Assembly (NCBI RefSeq): GCF_046844695.1
Contig: NZ_CP177354.1
Span: 3,348,001 to 3,412,000 of the forward strand
Length of the DNA: 64,000 nt
Reading direction: 5' to 3'
Source: Pokkaliibacter plantistimulans
GTDB taxonomy: Bacteria; Pseudomonadota; Gammaproteobacteria; Pseudomonadales; Balneatricaceae
This document shows, one piece after another, positions 8,966 to 18,059 of the stretch (positions within the stretch are counted from its first letter, which is position 1; every line of letters starts with the position of its first letter). Below the pieces are notes generated by a model that did not search any database, was not told the DNA's origin, and saw only the letters and a list, made by a program, of their open reading frames with translations. A program made the translations under genes and the position numbers.

Positions 8966-9883
8966 ATGGAGCTGAGACATATTCGTTACTTTCTGGCGGT
9001 AGCCGAAGAGCTGAATTTCACCCGTGCCGCTGCACGCATGGGCATTGGTCAGCCGCCGCTCAGCCAGCAGATCAAGGATCTGGAAAATGAAGTCGGGGTG
9101 AAGCTGTTCCATCGCATCCCGCAGGGGGCGGAGCTGACCGAGGCCGGTCAGGCCTTTCTGGAGAAAGTGAAAGGCGTACCGGATCTGGTGCAGGATGCTG
9201 TGCAGTCCGCGCAGCGCGCAGGCAGGGGTGAGACGGGCACGCTCAATCTGGGGATGACCGGCACGGCAGCGCTGCAACCTTATTTCACTGATGCTATCCG
9301 GCGCTTTCGTCGTAGTTTCCCCGATGTTGAGCTGACGCTGGAGGAAGCTAACTCGGTGGGGCTGATCAACGGCCTGATGGACGGTCGGCTGGACGTCGCT
9401 ATCCTGCGCCCTAACGCAACGGACCCGGAGGAACTGCAGAAATATCAGCTGCTGGAAGAGCCATTGGTGATCGCCTTGCCGGAAGCCTGGGCAAGCAGTG
9501 ACAGCAGTATGGCGCTGGTGACGCTGCGGGATGCGCCATTAGTGCTGACGCCGCGCAAGGTAGGTATCACTCTGCATGATGAGGCTCTGCGTGCCTGCCG
9601 CGATGCAGGCTTTGAACCCGTGATCGGCCAGTCCGCACCGCAGATAGCGTCCATCATGTCGATGGTGGCGGCGGAGCTGGGGTTCTCGCTGGTGCCTGCT
9701 TCCATGCAGCAGCTGCAGGTTCAGGGCGTGGTCTTTCGTGCCATCAGTGGCGAGGCGCCGTTGATCGGTCTGACGCTGGCGCATCGCCGCATCGGTGCAT
9801 CACGAATCACACTGAATTTTGTCCAGCTGCTGCGCCAGCTGGCTCCAACCTATGCCAGTCAGGTGGAGCCGCTGGAAAAGTGA
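8966..9883 (+). CDS. LysR-family regulator, YnfL-like
   Basis: A 305-residue LysR-type activator/repressor. The opening MELRHIRYFLAVAEELNFTRAA and QPPLSQQIKDLENEVGVKLFHR form a canonical helix-turn-helix. A type 2 periplasmic-binding-like effector domain follows from about residue 90. It lies divergent to the YnfM-like transporter and most likely controls it. The gene converges on the MarR regulator downstream. Effector unknown. Confidence 0.92.
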   Translation: MELRHIRYFLAVAEELNFTRAAARMGIGQPPLSQQIKDLENEVGVKLFHRIPQGAELTEAGQAFLEKVKGVPDLVQDAVQSAQRAGRGETGTLNLGMTGTAALQPYFTDAIRRFRRSFPDVELTLEEANSVGLINGLMDGRLDVAILRPNATDPEELQKYQLLEEPLVIALPEAWASSDSSMALVTLRDAPLVLTPRKVGITLHDEALRACRDAGFEPVIGQSAPQIASIMSMVAAELGFSLVPASMQQLQVQGVVFRAISGEAPLIGLTLAHRRIGASRITLNFVQLLRQLAPTYASQVEPLEK

Positions 9884-9961
9884 GCGGTAGAACGTAAACG
9901 GTAGAAAGGAGCGGGAGCAGGCGAATACGCGCTGTGAGGGGCGTGTTACCTAGGAGCAACG

Positions 9962-10390
9962 CTACTCCGCCTGACGCAGTTCAATCACTTCGTTGAGCAG
10001 TTCATGCAATTGCTGCAGTTTTTCCTGACCGAGACGATCAGTCAGCTGCTTGTAGCGTGACTCCACCTCAGGGCTCAGGTTATCGAAGAAGGCGCGGGCT
10101 TCATCCGTCATGCTCAGCAGTACCCGGCGCTGGTCATCTTCCCCCTTGCGCCGTTTGATGTAGCCCTGCGCTTCCAGACGGCTGATGATACCGGTCAGGC
10201 TGGGGCTGAGAATGCAGCAGGTGCGCGCCAGTTGTTTGGCTTCCAGTTCCTCATGTTCAAACAGGGCGCGCAGGATGCGCCATTGCTGTTCGGTGATGTT
10301 GTTCTCCTGCAGAAACGGGCGGAAAAAAGACATGGCCGCTTCACGGGCTTTCAGCAACTTGAGAGGCAGGGAGTCATCAAACTTGCGCAT
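9962..10390 (-). CDS. MarR-family regulator, HpaR-like
   Basis: A 142-residue winged-helix regulator. The sequence LPLKLLKAREAAMSFFRPFLQENNITEQQWRILRAL and the recognition region LSPSLTGIISRLEAQGYIKRRKGEDDQRRVL match the HpaR/HpcR subgroup, which represses homoprotocatechuate (4-hydroxyphenylacetate) degradation genes. No hpa catabolic genes are in this window, so it either acts in trans or has another target. It lies about 170 bp downstream of the zinc-ribbon gene on the same strand, probably as a separate unit. Confidence 0.85.
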   Translation of the reverse strand: MRKFDDSLPLKLLKAREAAMSFFRPFLQENNITEQQWRILRALFEHEELEAKQLARTCCILSPSLTGIISRLEAQGYIKRRKGEDDQRRVLLSMTDEARAFFDNLSPEVESRYKQLTDRLGQEKLQQLHELLNEVIELRQAE

Positions 10391-10560
10391 AGAACTTGGC
10401 TCACAATTCGGTTTAGTTCACATCTTAATGAAACTGTAAGGATGTGGCGAGGCAAAATATCGACGCATCAGCCACAGACAGTACGGGCAGCCCCGGAAGA
10501 CGGGAGCATACTGCTGTGGCTTGTCATGATCAGGAATGAATGCCGCTAATGTCATTAACA

Positions 10561-11649
10561 TCACTGCGGCACAGCGTTGCTGTTCACCAGATAGGCAATA
10601 GCACCTGCAACAGCAAGGCCAGCGATAACCGTCAGGCCGATCTTGACCCAGCTCCACGGCCGCTCACCCTGAACCTCACCGGTCTGGGCGTTGACCAGCA
10701 CCCGATAGACCTCATTACCAAAGCGATAGGCCGAGACCCAGACGGGCAACAGCAGATGTTTAAAGGTGCGGTCGTAGTAGCGACTGTCAACGTTATCGAT
10801 ACGCTGATGATCGCCCCCAATATCCCGACGAATGGTCTGACGGATGGCGTCGTCCATGATGTCTTTGGCATCGTCATAGGCCCGGCGCGCACTGATCTGA
10901 TAGGTTTCTGTGCGATATCCCACCAGAAACTCATCGCGATAGTCGACCACTTCACTCAGCTCCCAGGGTTGCAGCGCATCCAGTTTGTCACGGGGTAAGC
11001 TGCGGCTGCCGGGTACCAGAATGTCATCGAAACTGTTGCTGACTTCACCGCGCACCGAATGCCAGCGGGTGCGGGTTTCTGAGCGCGTGACGGTGTTGCC
11101 TTTGCTGTCGGTGCTCTGCACCTGCACGGTGTAATCATCTCCGCGCTGGCCGGTATAACGGCTGTCGGTTTCACAGTCATAGGTCCAGAACGGCAGATAG
11201 ACGCCCTCGAAACGATCATGACGGGTGGTCTGCCGCTTGAGCTTGTTCGGGGCAAACCACAGCCCTTTCAGCCAGCGGTTGAAGGCGGCCTGCGCCTCCT
11301 TGCGCGGGAGGCGAAACGGCAGCACCCCCTGCGGTTTGATCAGCTTGCGGGTTTGCTTTTGTTCCATCACCAGTGCGGTATCGCAGAACGGGCAGCGGCT
11401 GGATTGCTGGTCAGGTGCCAGCTGCGTCTCTGCGCCGCAGCCCTGACACTGCAGCACATACTGCTCAAGGGTATCGGTCTGCTGCTCCCGCGATTGCAGG
11501 TACAGGTCAAAGTCCTGTTCAGTCTGCGCCTGTTGCTGTGCCGTGGCATCGGCGATGGCCATGGTGTGATCACAGTAGGCGCAGGTCAGGGAGGTGGTGC
11601 CGGGCTGGTAGGTCAGCTTGGCACCACAGCCTTCACACTTGATATCCAT
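10561..11649 (-). CDS. Zinc-ribbon membrane-anchored protein, YdjG-like
   Basis: A 362-residue protein with two four-cysteine zinc ribbons: CxxC...CxxC at residues 5-26 (CEGCG, CAYC) and again near 68-88 (CQGCG, CPFC). A soluble middle domain rich in Trp/Tyr follows, then one C-terminal membrane helix (about residues 335-355), so it looks like a tail-anchored protein facing the cytoplasm. Its start is only six bases from the stop of the upstream SPFH gene, so the two form an operon. In Bacillus subtilis a similar zinc-ribbon protein (YdjG) and an SPFH-like protein (YdjI) recruit PspA to the membrane; the equivalence is inferred from architecture. No pspA lies nearby. The molecular role is unknown. 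Confidence 0.75.
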   Translation of the reverse strand: MDIKCEGCGAKLTYQPGTTSLTCAYCDHTMAIADATAQQQAQTEQDFDLYLQSREQQTDTLEQYVLQCQGCGAETQLAPDQQSSRCPFCDTALVMEQKQTRKLIKPQGVLPFRLPRKEAQAAFNRWLKGLWFAPNKLKRQTTRHDRFEGVYLPFWTYDCETDSRYTGQRGDDYTVQVQSTDSKGNTVTRSETRTRWHSVRGEVSNSFDDILVPGSRSLPRDKLDALQPWELSEVVDYRDEFLVGYRTETYQISARRAYDDAKDIMDDAIRQTIRRDIGGDHQRIDNVDSRYYDRTFKHLLLPVWVSAYRFGNEVYRVLVNAQTGEVQGERPWSWVKIGLTVIAGLAVAGAIAYLVNSNAVPQ

Positions 11650-11655
11650 GCCTCA

Positions 11656-12780
11656 TCACACTCCCGGCAGAGGAGGTGGCATGCTGGCGAACAGCGGGGC
11701 CAGTTCAGCCACACTGCCTGCCTCGGCCCAGCTGGCCATGCCCTGACACCAGACCAGTGACGAGCGGGTCATTTCACCGCTGGTGATCTTGCCCTGCAGG
11801 GCTGATAGCGGGAAGGGGCCGGTTTGCTGGCCGTTGACGGCAACAAAATAAGGGTGTGCTTGTGGCAGGGGAGGCGGTGTTACCGGGGCCGACGGCTGCG
11901 CTGCGCCCTGCTGGGCAGAAGAGGGTTGCGCCATGGCCTGTCCAAGCTGGTTGGCCATGGCAAAGCCCATGCCCATACCGATACCTGCACTGGCGTCACC
12001 GCCCGGATTCCTGGCAGCCTGCTCCATGGCATTGGCGGCCTGAAACTGGGTGTACTGCTGCAGATTGCCGATGATGCCCATGGAAGAACGCTTATCCAGC
12101 GCGGTTTCCACCTCAGGGGGCAGGGAGATGTTCTCCACCAGAAACTGCTGCAGTTGCAGGCCATACTGCTCGAAGTCCGGGTTCATCCGTTCACGCATCA
12201 GCGCCGACAGCTCATCGTAGTTGGCCGCAAGATCAAGCACGGGGATGCGACTCTCTGCCACTGCGTCAGAGAAACGGGTGACCGCCAGCGTTTTCAGCTG
12301 TGAGTGAATATTGTCGAGGGTGAAATGGCCGTTGGTGCCGACGATTTCCATCAGCAGTTTTTCTGGCTCAGTCACCTTGATACTGAAGTTACCGAAAGCA
12401 CGCAGGCGCAGCGGACCGAATTCAGGGTCACGCAGCATGATGGGGTTCTGGGTGCCCCATTTGTTGTCGGTAAAGGTGCGCAGGTTGATAAAGTAGACTT
12501 CGGCCTTGAACGGAGAATGGAAACCGTATTTCCAGCCACGCAGGGTACTGAGAATCGGCATGTTCTCCGCCTGCAGCTCATACATGCCCTGCTGGAAAAT
12601 GTCCGCGATCTTGCCCTGATCAACGAAAATCGCCACCTGCTGCTGGCGGACGATCAGTTTGGCACCGTATTTGATCTCGTTTTCGTAACGCTCGAAGCGC
12701 CACACCAGAGTGTCATCGCTGTCGTCAGTCCACTCGACGATGTCGATAAACTCGCCAGTGATCTTATCCCAAAATCCCAT
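11656..12780 (-). CDS. SPFH-domain protein with C-terminal GYF_2 domain (COG4260/YdjI-like)
   Basis: A 374-residue protein beginning MGFWDKITGEFIDIVEW, the hallmark opening of the COG4260 'virion core protein-like' SPFH group. The SPFH domain spans about residues 25-240. A Gly/Ala/Met-rich linker with Pro-rich stretches follows, then a GYF_2 domain near 315-365 (VNGQQTGPFPLSALQGKI...LVWCQGMASWAEAGSV). SPFH proteins oligomerise at membranes, and GYF_2 domains bind Pro-rich peptides or partners. The ATG at 12780 has AGGAG eight bases upstream; the longer open frame is rejected. It is the first gene of a two-gene operon with the zinc-ribbon protein. A membrane-stress or scaffold role is inference. 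Confidence 0.8.
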   Translation of the reverse strand: MGFWDKITGEFIDIVEWTDDSDDTLVWRFERYENEIKYGAKLIVRQQQVAIFVDQGKIADIFQQGMYELQAENMPILSTLRGWKYGFHSPFKAEVYFINLRTFTDNKWGTQNPIMLRDPEFGPLRLRAFGNFSIKVTEPEKLLMEIVGTNGHFTLDNIHSQLKTLAVTRFSDAVAESRIPVLDLAANYDELSALMRERMNPDFEQYGLQLQQFLVENISLPPEVETALDKRSSMGIIGNLQQYTQFQAANAMEQAARNPGGDASAGIGMGMGFAMANQLGQAMAQPSSAQQGAAQPSAPVTPPPLPQAHPYFVAVNGQQTGPFPLSALQGKITSGEMTRSSLVWCQGMASWAEAGSVAELAPLFASMPPPLPGV

Positions 12781-12966
12781 GGTAAGACTCCTGCTCAGGC
12801 TGCCCGTATTGGTAGCAGGAAAGTGTATAGGAATTGGCAGGGATGTCAGCTGATGAGCAAGGTACGAAAAGCAATAGACGTGCGGTGGTGGTAAAGTCTC
12901 CTGCGCCGGGCCTATCTGTTTTACGGGCCCGAGTGAAGGGCATCTGATAGTTGACAAGGAGCGTGT

Positions 12967-13539
12967 ATGCCGACCCCATCAGCACAGGAAACCGCCGCAC
13001 AGCAGCTGACAGAGCCAGAACCTTTAGCGAAGCTGCTGCCCCATTTTCGCTTTGAGGAAGTGCACAGCCTTGTGATTGATGCGCCTGCCGCCGAGGTCAT
13101 GCAGGCAGTGGTGGGGCAGAGTATGGACGATGACCGTCTGACGCAGACGCTGCTGAAAGTCAGAACGGCACTGGTGCGCAGATTGCCTCGTTATCGTCAT
13201 GTCAGAGCCTTTGGCCTGCACAGTTTCACGCCCTTGCATCGGTCTGCCGACTGGTATTGCCTCGGGTTGGCGGGGCGGTTCTGGCGGCTGGATTTTGGCC
13301 TCGATACCATTACCACGCCTCAGGATTTCATGCTTTATCAGCGCAATGCCAGGCTGGTGCTGGCATTTCATGCTGAAGCAATCAATGACACCTCTACCTG
13401 TCTTACCACTGTCACGCGGATTCAAACCTTCGATGCCATGGCCACGCTGATGATGAGGCTCTACTGGCTGGCGATTCGCCCGGCCAGTGGTCTGATCAGA
13501 ATGCGCATGTTGCGGCGGATCAAGCGTCAGGTTGAGTAG
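12967..13539 (+). CDS. SRPBCC-like hypothetical protein
   Basis: A 190-residue soluble protein with AAGGAG just before its ATG. The pattern of a short N-terminal strand (EEVHSLVIDAPAAEVMQAV), a long polar middle region and an amphipathic C-terminal helix ending WLAIRPASGLIRMRMLRRIKR resembles SRPBCC/polyketide-cyclase-like (DUF2867-type) proteins that bind hydrophobic ligands. There is no signal peptide or catalytic motif. It stands alone, divergent from the SPFH operon. The family call is tentative. Confidence 0.5.
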   Translation: MPTPSAQETAAQQLTEPEPLAKLLPHFRFEEVHSLVIDAPAAEVMQAVVGQSMDDDRLTQTLLKVRTALVRRLPRYRHVRAFGLHSFTPLHRSADWYCLGLAGRFWRLDFGLDTITTPQDFMLYQRNARLVLAFHAEAINDTSTCLTTVTRIQTFDAMATLMMRLYWLAIRPASGLIRMRMLRRIKRQVE

Positions 13540-13680
13540 TTAAACGGGTAATTCTGCGCACAGCTCCAGGTGCGGTGGTGCAGATTCTTGGGGTTGGAGT
13601 GAATAGGCACAAGCAATGCTGGCCACCATTCACTCGCCTGCTTGAATTAACCGGGCCAGAAAGGGATTGTAGGGCACTGC

Positions 13681-14589
13681 TCAGTCAGCCGTACCGGCCA
13701 TTTTCTCTACCAGATAATCAACGAATACCCGCACCCGGGCGGGCATGTTCTTGCCGCCGATAAAGACCGCGTGAATCACTTCGCGATCCTGCGGATTGAA
13801 GCCTTCCAGCAGCGGCACCAGTCGGCCACTGGCCAGCGCTTCCTTGATGTGGAAGTTGCCGACCCGGGTAATACCCATGCCTTGCAGCGCCAGTTCAACC
13901 AGCGTTTCGCCGTTATTGGCGGTGAGATTGCCTTTGACGGGCAACATGAACTCTTCGCCATCCTGCCGAAAGGGCCAGCCCGGCTCAAGGCGGCGGAAGC
14001 TGAAATCCAGACAGTTGAAATGTTGCAGATCGGCCGGGGTCTGCGGTATGCCGGCGTGGGCCAGATACTCCGGGGAGGCCACCACTGTGCGGCCCGTATC
14101 GCCCAGACGGCGGGCATTCAGGGTGCTGTCAGGGAGCTGTCCAAAGCGGATGGCGACGTCGGCCTCGCCTCCCTGCACATCGCTGATCAGATCACTGACT
14201 TCCACTTCGATGCGGATATCGGGATAGCGAGCAAGAAACTCGCCCAGCAACGGCACAATGGTCAGGCGGCTATGGGCCGTTGCCGTGCTGACTTTGATCA
14301 GCCCGCTGGGGCGGGCACGGTTGGCGATGGCCTCTTCGGTATTTTCCAGATCTGTGAGAATCCGGCGTGCTGCCAGCGCATAGGATTCGCCTTCACTGGT
14401 CAGGCGCAGTGCACGTGTAGTGCGAATAATCAGTTGTACGCCCAGCCGCTTCTCGATGCGGCTGACTATCCGGCTGACTGCCGACGGCGTCAGATCAAGC
14501 GCGCGGGCCGCGCCGCTCAGGCTGCCAGCGCAGGCAATGGCGAGAAAGGTTTCCAGCTCAGCCGTCTTGTCGGTTCTTCCTGTTTTCAT
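13681..14589 (-). CDS. LysR-family regulator (DsdC/PecT-like group)
   Basis: A 302-residue LysR regulator. TAELETFLAIACAGSLSGAARALDLTPSAVSRIVSRIEKRLGVQL is a full helix-turn-helix, and the rest is the effector domain. It belongs to the large group whose members often control a divergent MFS exporter. Here such an exporter starts 119 bp away on the other strand. The ATG at 14589 is preferred to one 33 bases upstream because homology begins there. Effector unknown. Confidence 0.9.
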   Translation of the reverse strand: MKTGRTDKTAELETFLAIACAGSLSGAARALDLTPSAVSRIVSRIEKRLGVQLIIRTTRALRLTSEGESYALAARRILTDLENTEEAIANRARPSGLIKVSTATAHSRLTIVPLLGEFLARYPDIRIEVEVSDLISDVQGGEADVAIRFGQLPDSTLNARRLGDTGRTVVASPEYLAHAGIPQTPADLQHFNCLDFSFRRLEPGWPFRQDGEEFMLPVKGNLTANNGETLVELALQGMGITRVGNFHIKEALASGRLVPLLEGFNPQDREVIHAVFIGGKNMPARVRVFVDYLVEKMAGTAD

Positions 14590-14708
14590 TTTTGATTTAT
14601 TCGCAAAAGTGAATGACCGCAATCATGGCTACTCAGGCTTTTGCCCGTCAACTATATTCCGTCCAAGCAAAAATATTGCGCACATGCACAAATTCAACGA
14701 GGTTCATC

Positions 14709-15881
14709 ATGAAGATAAATCCGCCCTTACTGGCACTGGCCGTCGGTGCCTTCGGCATAGGGGTGACGGAGTTTTCCCCCATGGGTATGTTGCCGGTGAT
14801 CGCCAACGATCTCGGTGTATCCATTCCGGTTGCTGGTCTGCTGATCAGCGCATACGCCTTCGGTGTGCTGGTCGGCGCGCCGATCATGACGCTGCTGTTT
14901 GCCAATATGTCCCGTCGCCGCCTGCTGTTGCTGTCTATGGCTATCTTTACGGTTGGTAATTTTATCTCGGCGCTGGCTGACAGTTACGCCGCGCTGATGG
15001 TCGGCCGTATCATCACGTCCTTCAACCATGGTGCGTTCTTCGGTGTCGGTGCCGTGGTTGCCACCAATATCGTGCCGCCGGACAAGCGCGCCGGTGCTGT
15101 GGCTGCCATGTTCTCCGGGCTGACCATCGCGACGGTGGGTGGTGTCCCTCTGGCGACCCTTATTGGTGAAACCATTGGTTGGCGTATTGCCTTCTTCGGT
15201 ATCGCCGTGATTGGTGTCATTACCATGGTGGCGCTGCGGGTGTCCTTGCCACCGCTGGCCAACGAAGGCAAAGCCGATATGCGGGCCGAGCTTAAAGTGC
15301 TGGGCAAAGGCCCGGTGCTGGCGGCACTGCTGCTGACGGTGGTCAGCTCCAGCGCCATGTTTACCGTGTTTACCTATATCGCGCCGATTCTGCGAGAAGA
15401 GACGCAGGCATCTACCTTCTTTGTCACCTCCATGCTGGTGCTGTACGGGCTGGGTCTGACCGTGGGCAACATTCTGGGCGGTCGCTTCGCTGACAAGTCG
15501 CTGGACGGCACGCTGATCGCGTCCTTGCTGGCTGTTACTGTGCTGCTGGTGATCTTTGCCAGCACCATGCAGTCAGAGTGGATGGTCGCGCCGTTGATTT
15601 TCTTCTGGGGTGTGGCGAGCTTTGCGCTGGTGCCACCGTTGCAGTCGATGGTCGTACAGGAAGCCGCAGAGGCGCCCAATCTGGCCTCTGCCATGAATAT
15701 CGGTGCCTTTAACCTGGGTAATGCCATTGGTGCGGCACTGGGTGGCGGGGTGATCAGTATGGGTCTTGGTTTGCCTGCTGTGTCACTGGCAGGTGCAGCA
15801 ACGGCAGTGGTCGGGCTGATCATGCTGCTGTTGATTCGCCGTGGGCGCGGCAGTGCCACTGTCGTTGCCGAAGCCTGTTAA
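14709..15881 (+). CDS. MFS transporter, AraJ/NepI-like DHA1 exporter
   Basis: A 390-residue, 12-helix major facilitator. The opening LLALAVGAFGIGVTEFSPMGMLPVIANDLGVS is characteristic of the AraJ/YdhP/NepI (sugar, purine nucleoside or drug efflux) group. The acidic residue in GVTEF sits in helix 1, as expected for proton coupling. The ATG at 14709 is supported by GAGG upstream. It is divergent from a LysR regulator and ends at a strong terminator. The exported compound is unknown. Confidence 0.88.
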   Translation: MKINPPLLALAVGAFGIGVTEFSPMGMLPVIANDLGVSIPVAGLLISAYAFGVLVGAPIMTLLFANMSRRRLLLLSMAIFTVGNFISALADSYAALMVGRIITSFNHGAFFGVGAVVATNIVPPDKRAGAVAAMFSGLTIATVGGVPLATLIGETIGWRIAFFGIAVIGVITMVALRVSLPPLANEGKADMRAELKVLGKGPVLAALLLTVVSSSAMFTVFTYIAPILREETQASTFFVTSMLVLYGLGLTVGNILGGRFADKSLDGTLIASLLAVTVLLVIFASTMQSEWMVAPLIFFWGVASFALVPPLQSMVVQEAAEAPNLASAMNIGAFNLGNAIGAALGGGVISMGLGLPAVSLAGAATAVVGLIMLLLIRRGRGSATVVAEAC

Positions 15882-15931
15882 CGGGACGCGATGACGGAAT
15901 CCGTTCGTCAGCAACGGGTTCTGCAAACAAA

Positions 15932-15965
15932 AACGGCGCGATGGTAAAACATCGCGCCGTTTTTT
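15932..15965. terminator. Rho-independent terminator after the MFS gene
   Basis: CGGCGCGATG (15934-15943) and CATCGCGCCG (15950-15959) make a perfect ten-base-pair stem with a six-base loop, followed by a six-T run. An A-run precedes it, so it can also act on the minus strand for the gene at 16008-16676. Confidence 0.95.
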
Positions 15966-16007
15966 CAGCTGTGCGGCCAGATCGCCGTTTTGACCGGCAG
16001 TGGATGT

Positions 16008-16676
16008 TTATGCCCTGAAGGCACTGGCAATCATCTCCAGCAACGCTTCTTTGTCCTGATACAGGGCGCCACCACTGATCACGCCGTACTGATCGCCTTT
16101 ATTCACTACCAGCTGCGGTACGCCCTGAATACCCAGCTGCTGCATAAATTGCTGGGCTTGCCCGATACGGGCATCACGCTGAGCGACTACGGTGCTGTCC
16201 TGTAGTTTTTCCAGCCATTCCTGCCGGGACAGGCTGATGCCCTGTGTCTCTGCCACCTGCTGGCATATCGCGGCGACATTTTCCGCCTTGCTGGTATCCA
16301 CTCCCTCTACATAGCGCGCCAGCTGCAGGGCATGTAGCACCTGTGCTTCCAGCGCCGGAGCCATAGCCGCAGCGGCGGTCATGGCCAGACTGGCGTAACC
16401 CGAATCAAAGCGAACATCTTTACCGTGCAGCACCTGCTGCAAATAGGCCTCGGTAAAACGCTGGCCAGTCATCTTCTCGATGCGCTGGTCGTTCTGCCAG
16501 GCATAGTCAGCAAAGTCGCGGCTCATGGGGCGTGCACCCTGACCAGAGAACAGGCCGGAAGGCATCAGCTGCAGTTGTTGCGGGTAGTGTTCAGCCAGAG
16601 CGGCGAGGGCAGGGGCACTGGCATAGCACCAGCCACAGAGAGGATCGAAGAAGTACAGCAGGCGCAGTTCGCTCAC
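16008..16676 (-). CDS. DsbA-family thiol oxidoreductase (COG3531, FrnE-like)
   Basis: A 222-residue thioredoxin-fold protein of the DsbA family. The CGWC redox motif is at residues 14-17 inside YFFDPLCGWCYASAPAL. The helical insertion of DsbA proteins follows, and the cis-proline loop is GVPQLVV near the C terminus. It has no signal peptide, so it acts in the cytoplasm, like FrnE or 2-hydroxychromene isomerase relatives rather than periplasmic DsbA. It stands alone. The physiological substrate is unknown; oxidative-stress protection is the usual suggestion for FrnE relatives. Confidence 0.85.
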   Translation of the reverse strand: MSELRLLYFFDPLCGWCYASAPALAALAEHYPQQLQLMPSGLFSGQGARPMSRDFADYAWQNDQRIEKMTGQRFTEAYLQQVLHGKDVRFDSGYASLAMTAAAAMAPALEAQVLHALQLARYVEGVDTSKAENVAAICQQVAETQGISLSRQEWLEKLQDSTVVAQRDARIGQAQQFMQQLGIQGVPQLVVNKGDQYGVISGGALYQDKEALLEMIASAFRA

Positions 16677-16943
16677 GTTGTGGTCCTATTTGAACAGCCA
16701 GACAGAGTGAAGAGGGTAGTGCCCAGTGTAAAGCAGCATTGCACAGGCAAATAGCGCAGATCAGTTAAGGGATTGTTGCGTATCCAGAGCGAATAAAATG
16801 GGAACTGGCCCGGTTGAGCGTAGCCTGTGCTTATAACCTCTCTCTTTTGGCTGATACTCGGGCGGTACGCTTTTGTGTAACGTGACTGAGCACGTATTCA
16901 CGAGCTGTGTGTTGACACCAAGTAATCGCAAGAGGGAATTGCA

Positions 16944-17870
16944 ATGAAGAAAGCCACACTGGCATTTGCTGTACTGTCTGCCGTCGGGCTGATCGGGACG
17001 GCTCAGGCAGAGCAGGAGCCCGGTCTCTGGGCGGTATATAACTCCGCGTTGAAGAATGCCCGCTATGTCGATCTCACCCATACCATCACGCCACACATTC
17101 CGGTGTGGGCCGGTTTCAGTGACTCCAGCTTTGCCCCGGCTAAAGCCGGCGTGGATATGGAGGGCTTTGCCAGCAAAGGGGAAGCCTACACCTATGCCAA
17201 ACATGGTTTTGAGGCGACCGAATATGTCCTTAAAACCGATCAGCTCGGCACTCAACTCGACCCTCCCGCACACTGGGCACCTGAATACGCTGCCATTGAT
17301 GAAATTCCGGCGTCTTATGCCGTGCGGCCGCTGGTGGTGATTTCCATTGTGGATCAGGTCAGCAAAGACCCCAATTACGCGCTGCAGGTGGCTGATATTG
17401 AAGCCTGGGAAAAACAGCATGGCACCATTCCTGCCGGGTCCGTGGTGTTTGTGCGTTCTGACTGGTCCAAACGCTGGCCTGACCCTGAGCTGGCCAAACT
17501 GACACAGTTCCCCGGTGTCTCACTGGCAGCGCTTAAGTTTCTGCACGAGCAGCGTCATATTCTGTTCCATGGCCACGAGCCACTGGATACCGACTCTACC
17601 CCCAACCTCGAAGGAGAGCACTGGCTGATGCATAACGGCTATGCGCAGGCTGAAGGCATCGCCAATCTGGATAAGGTGCCGGAGACGGGCGCACTGGTGG
17701 CTATTGGCTACCCGAAATTCGGTGGCGGGCTGGGTGGCTATGCACGGTATATCGCCATCTGCCCGGCGGACTGGCAATACGGCGTCAAAGCAGGGGAAGG
17801 GGACGTGCCTTTACCCAAATTTGATAAGCCGCTGCATTACGACGAGCAGCAGGGGATGCGTATCCGTTAA
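16944..17870 (+). CDS. Secreted cyclase-family (KynB-like) metal hydrolase
   Basis: A 308-residue protein with a clear signal peptide (about 22 residues, cleavage after AQA), so it is periplasmic or exported. The cyclase family (PF04199) pattern is present: DLTHTITPHIPVW near residue 43, then LGTQLDPPAHW at 101-111. Most members have His where this one has Gln in the G-T-H-x-D motif. Later FHGHEPLDTDST supplies further metal ligands. Family members hydrolyse N-formylkynurenine and other amides or esters. With a signal peptide and the altered motif, kynurenine formamidase is unlikely and the substrate is open. It is monocistronic with its own terminator. Confidence 0.8.
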   Translation: MKKATLAFAVLSAVGLIGTAQAEQEPGLWAVYNSALKNARYVDLTHTITPHIPVWAGFSDSSFAPAKAGVDMEGFASKGEAYTYAKHGFEATEYVLKTDQLGTQLDPPAHWAPEYAAIDEIPASYAVRPLVVISIVDQVSKDPNYALQVADIEAWEKQHGTIPAGSVVFVRSDWSKRWPDPELAKLTQFPGVSLAALKFLHEQRHILFHGHEPLDTDSTPNLEGEHWLMHNGYAQAEGIANLDKVPETGALVAIGYPKFGGGLGGYARYIAICPADWQYGVKAGEGDVPLPKFDKPLHYDEQQGMRIR

Positions 17871-17898
17871 CCTGCCTCTTTGACGTTACTTTTTCCGG

Positions 17899-17928
17899 GC
17901 CGGAGCAGCGATCTGCTCCGGCTTTTTT
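17899..17928 (+). terminator. Rho-independent terminator after the cyclase-family gene
   Basis: GCCGGAGCAG and CTGCTCCGGC form a perfect ten-base-pair stem with a CGAT loop, followed by six Ts. Confidence 0.95.
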
Positions 17929-18035
17929 CTTTCTGTTAGTGCTCATTTCTCATTGATTTGACGGAACTTTTTATTCTTATTTTCCACCCGAAGGTCAAAT
18001 TTCCTACTTCACAAACGTTTATATAAATACAAGTT

Positions 18036-18059
18036 GAAATGAGAAGCCTTAGCATTCAT
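18036..18059. promoter_or_regulatory. Possible Fur-like site upstream of the ABC importer
   Basis: GAAATGAGAAG...AGCATTCAT is a loose A/T-rich imperfect dyad about 170 bp before the start of the binding-protein gene. Fur control would fit an iron importer, but the match to the 19-bp consensus is poor. Confidence 0.2.

Noticed and set aside
16761..17420. 219-codon minus-strand open frame over the cyclase-family gene start
   Set aside because: It overlaps the signal peptide and catalytic region of the secreted enzyme and shows no family motif or Shine-Dalgarno.
18036..18059. Confident Fur box upstream of the iron-type ABC operon
   Set aside because: Only a loose A/T-rich dyad is present. Listed as a weak candidate, not as evidence that the substrate is iron.
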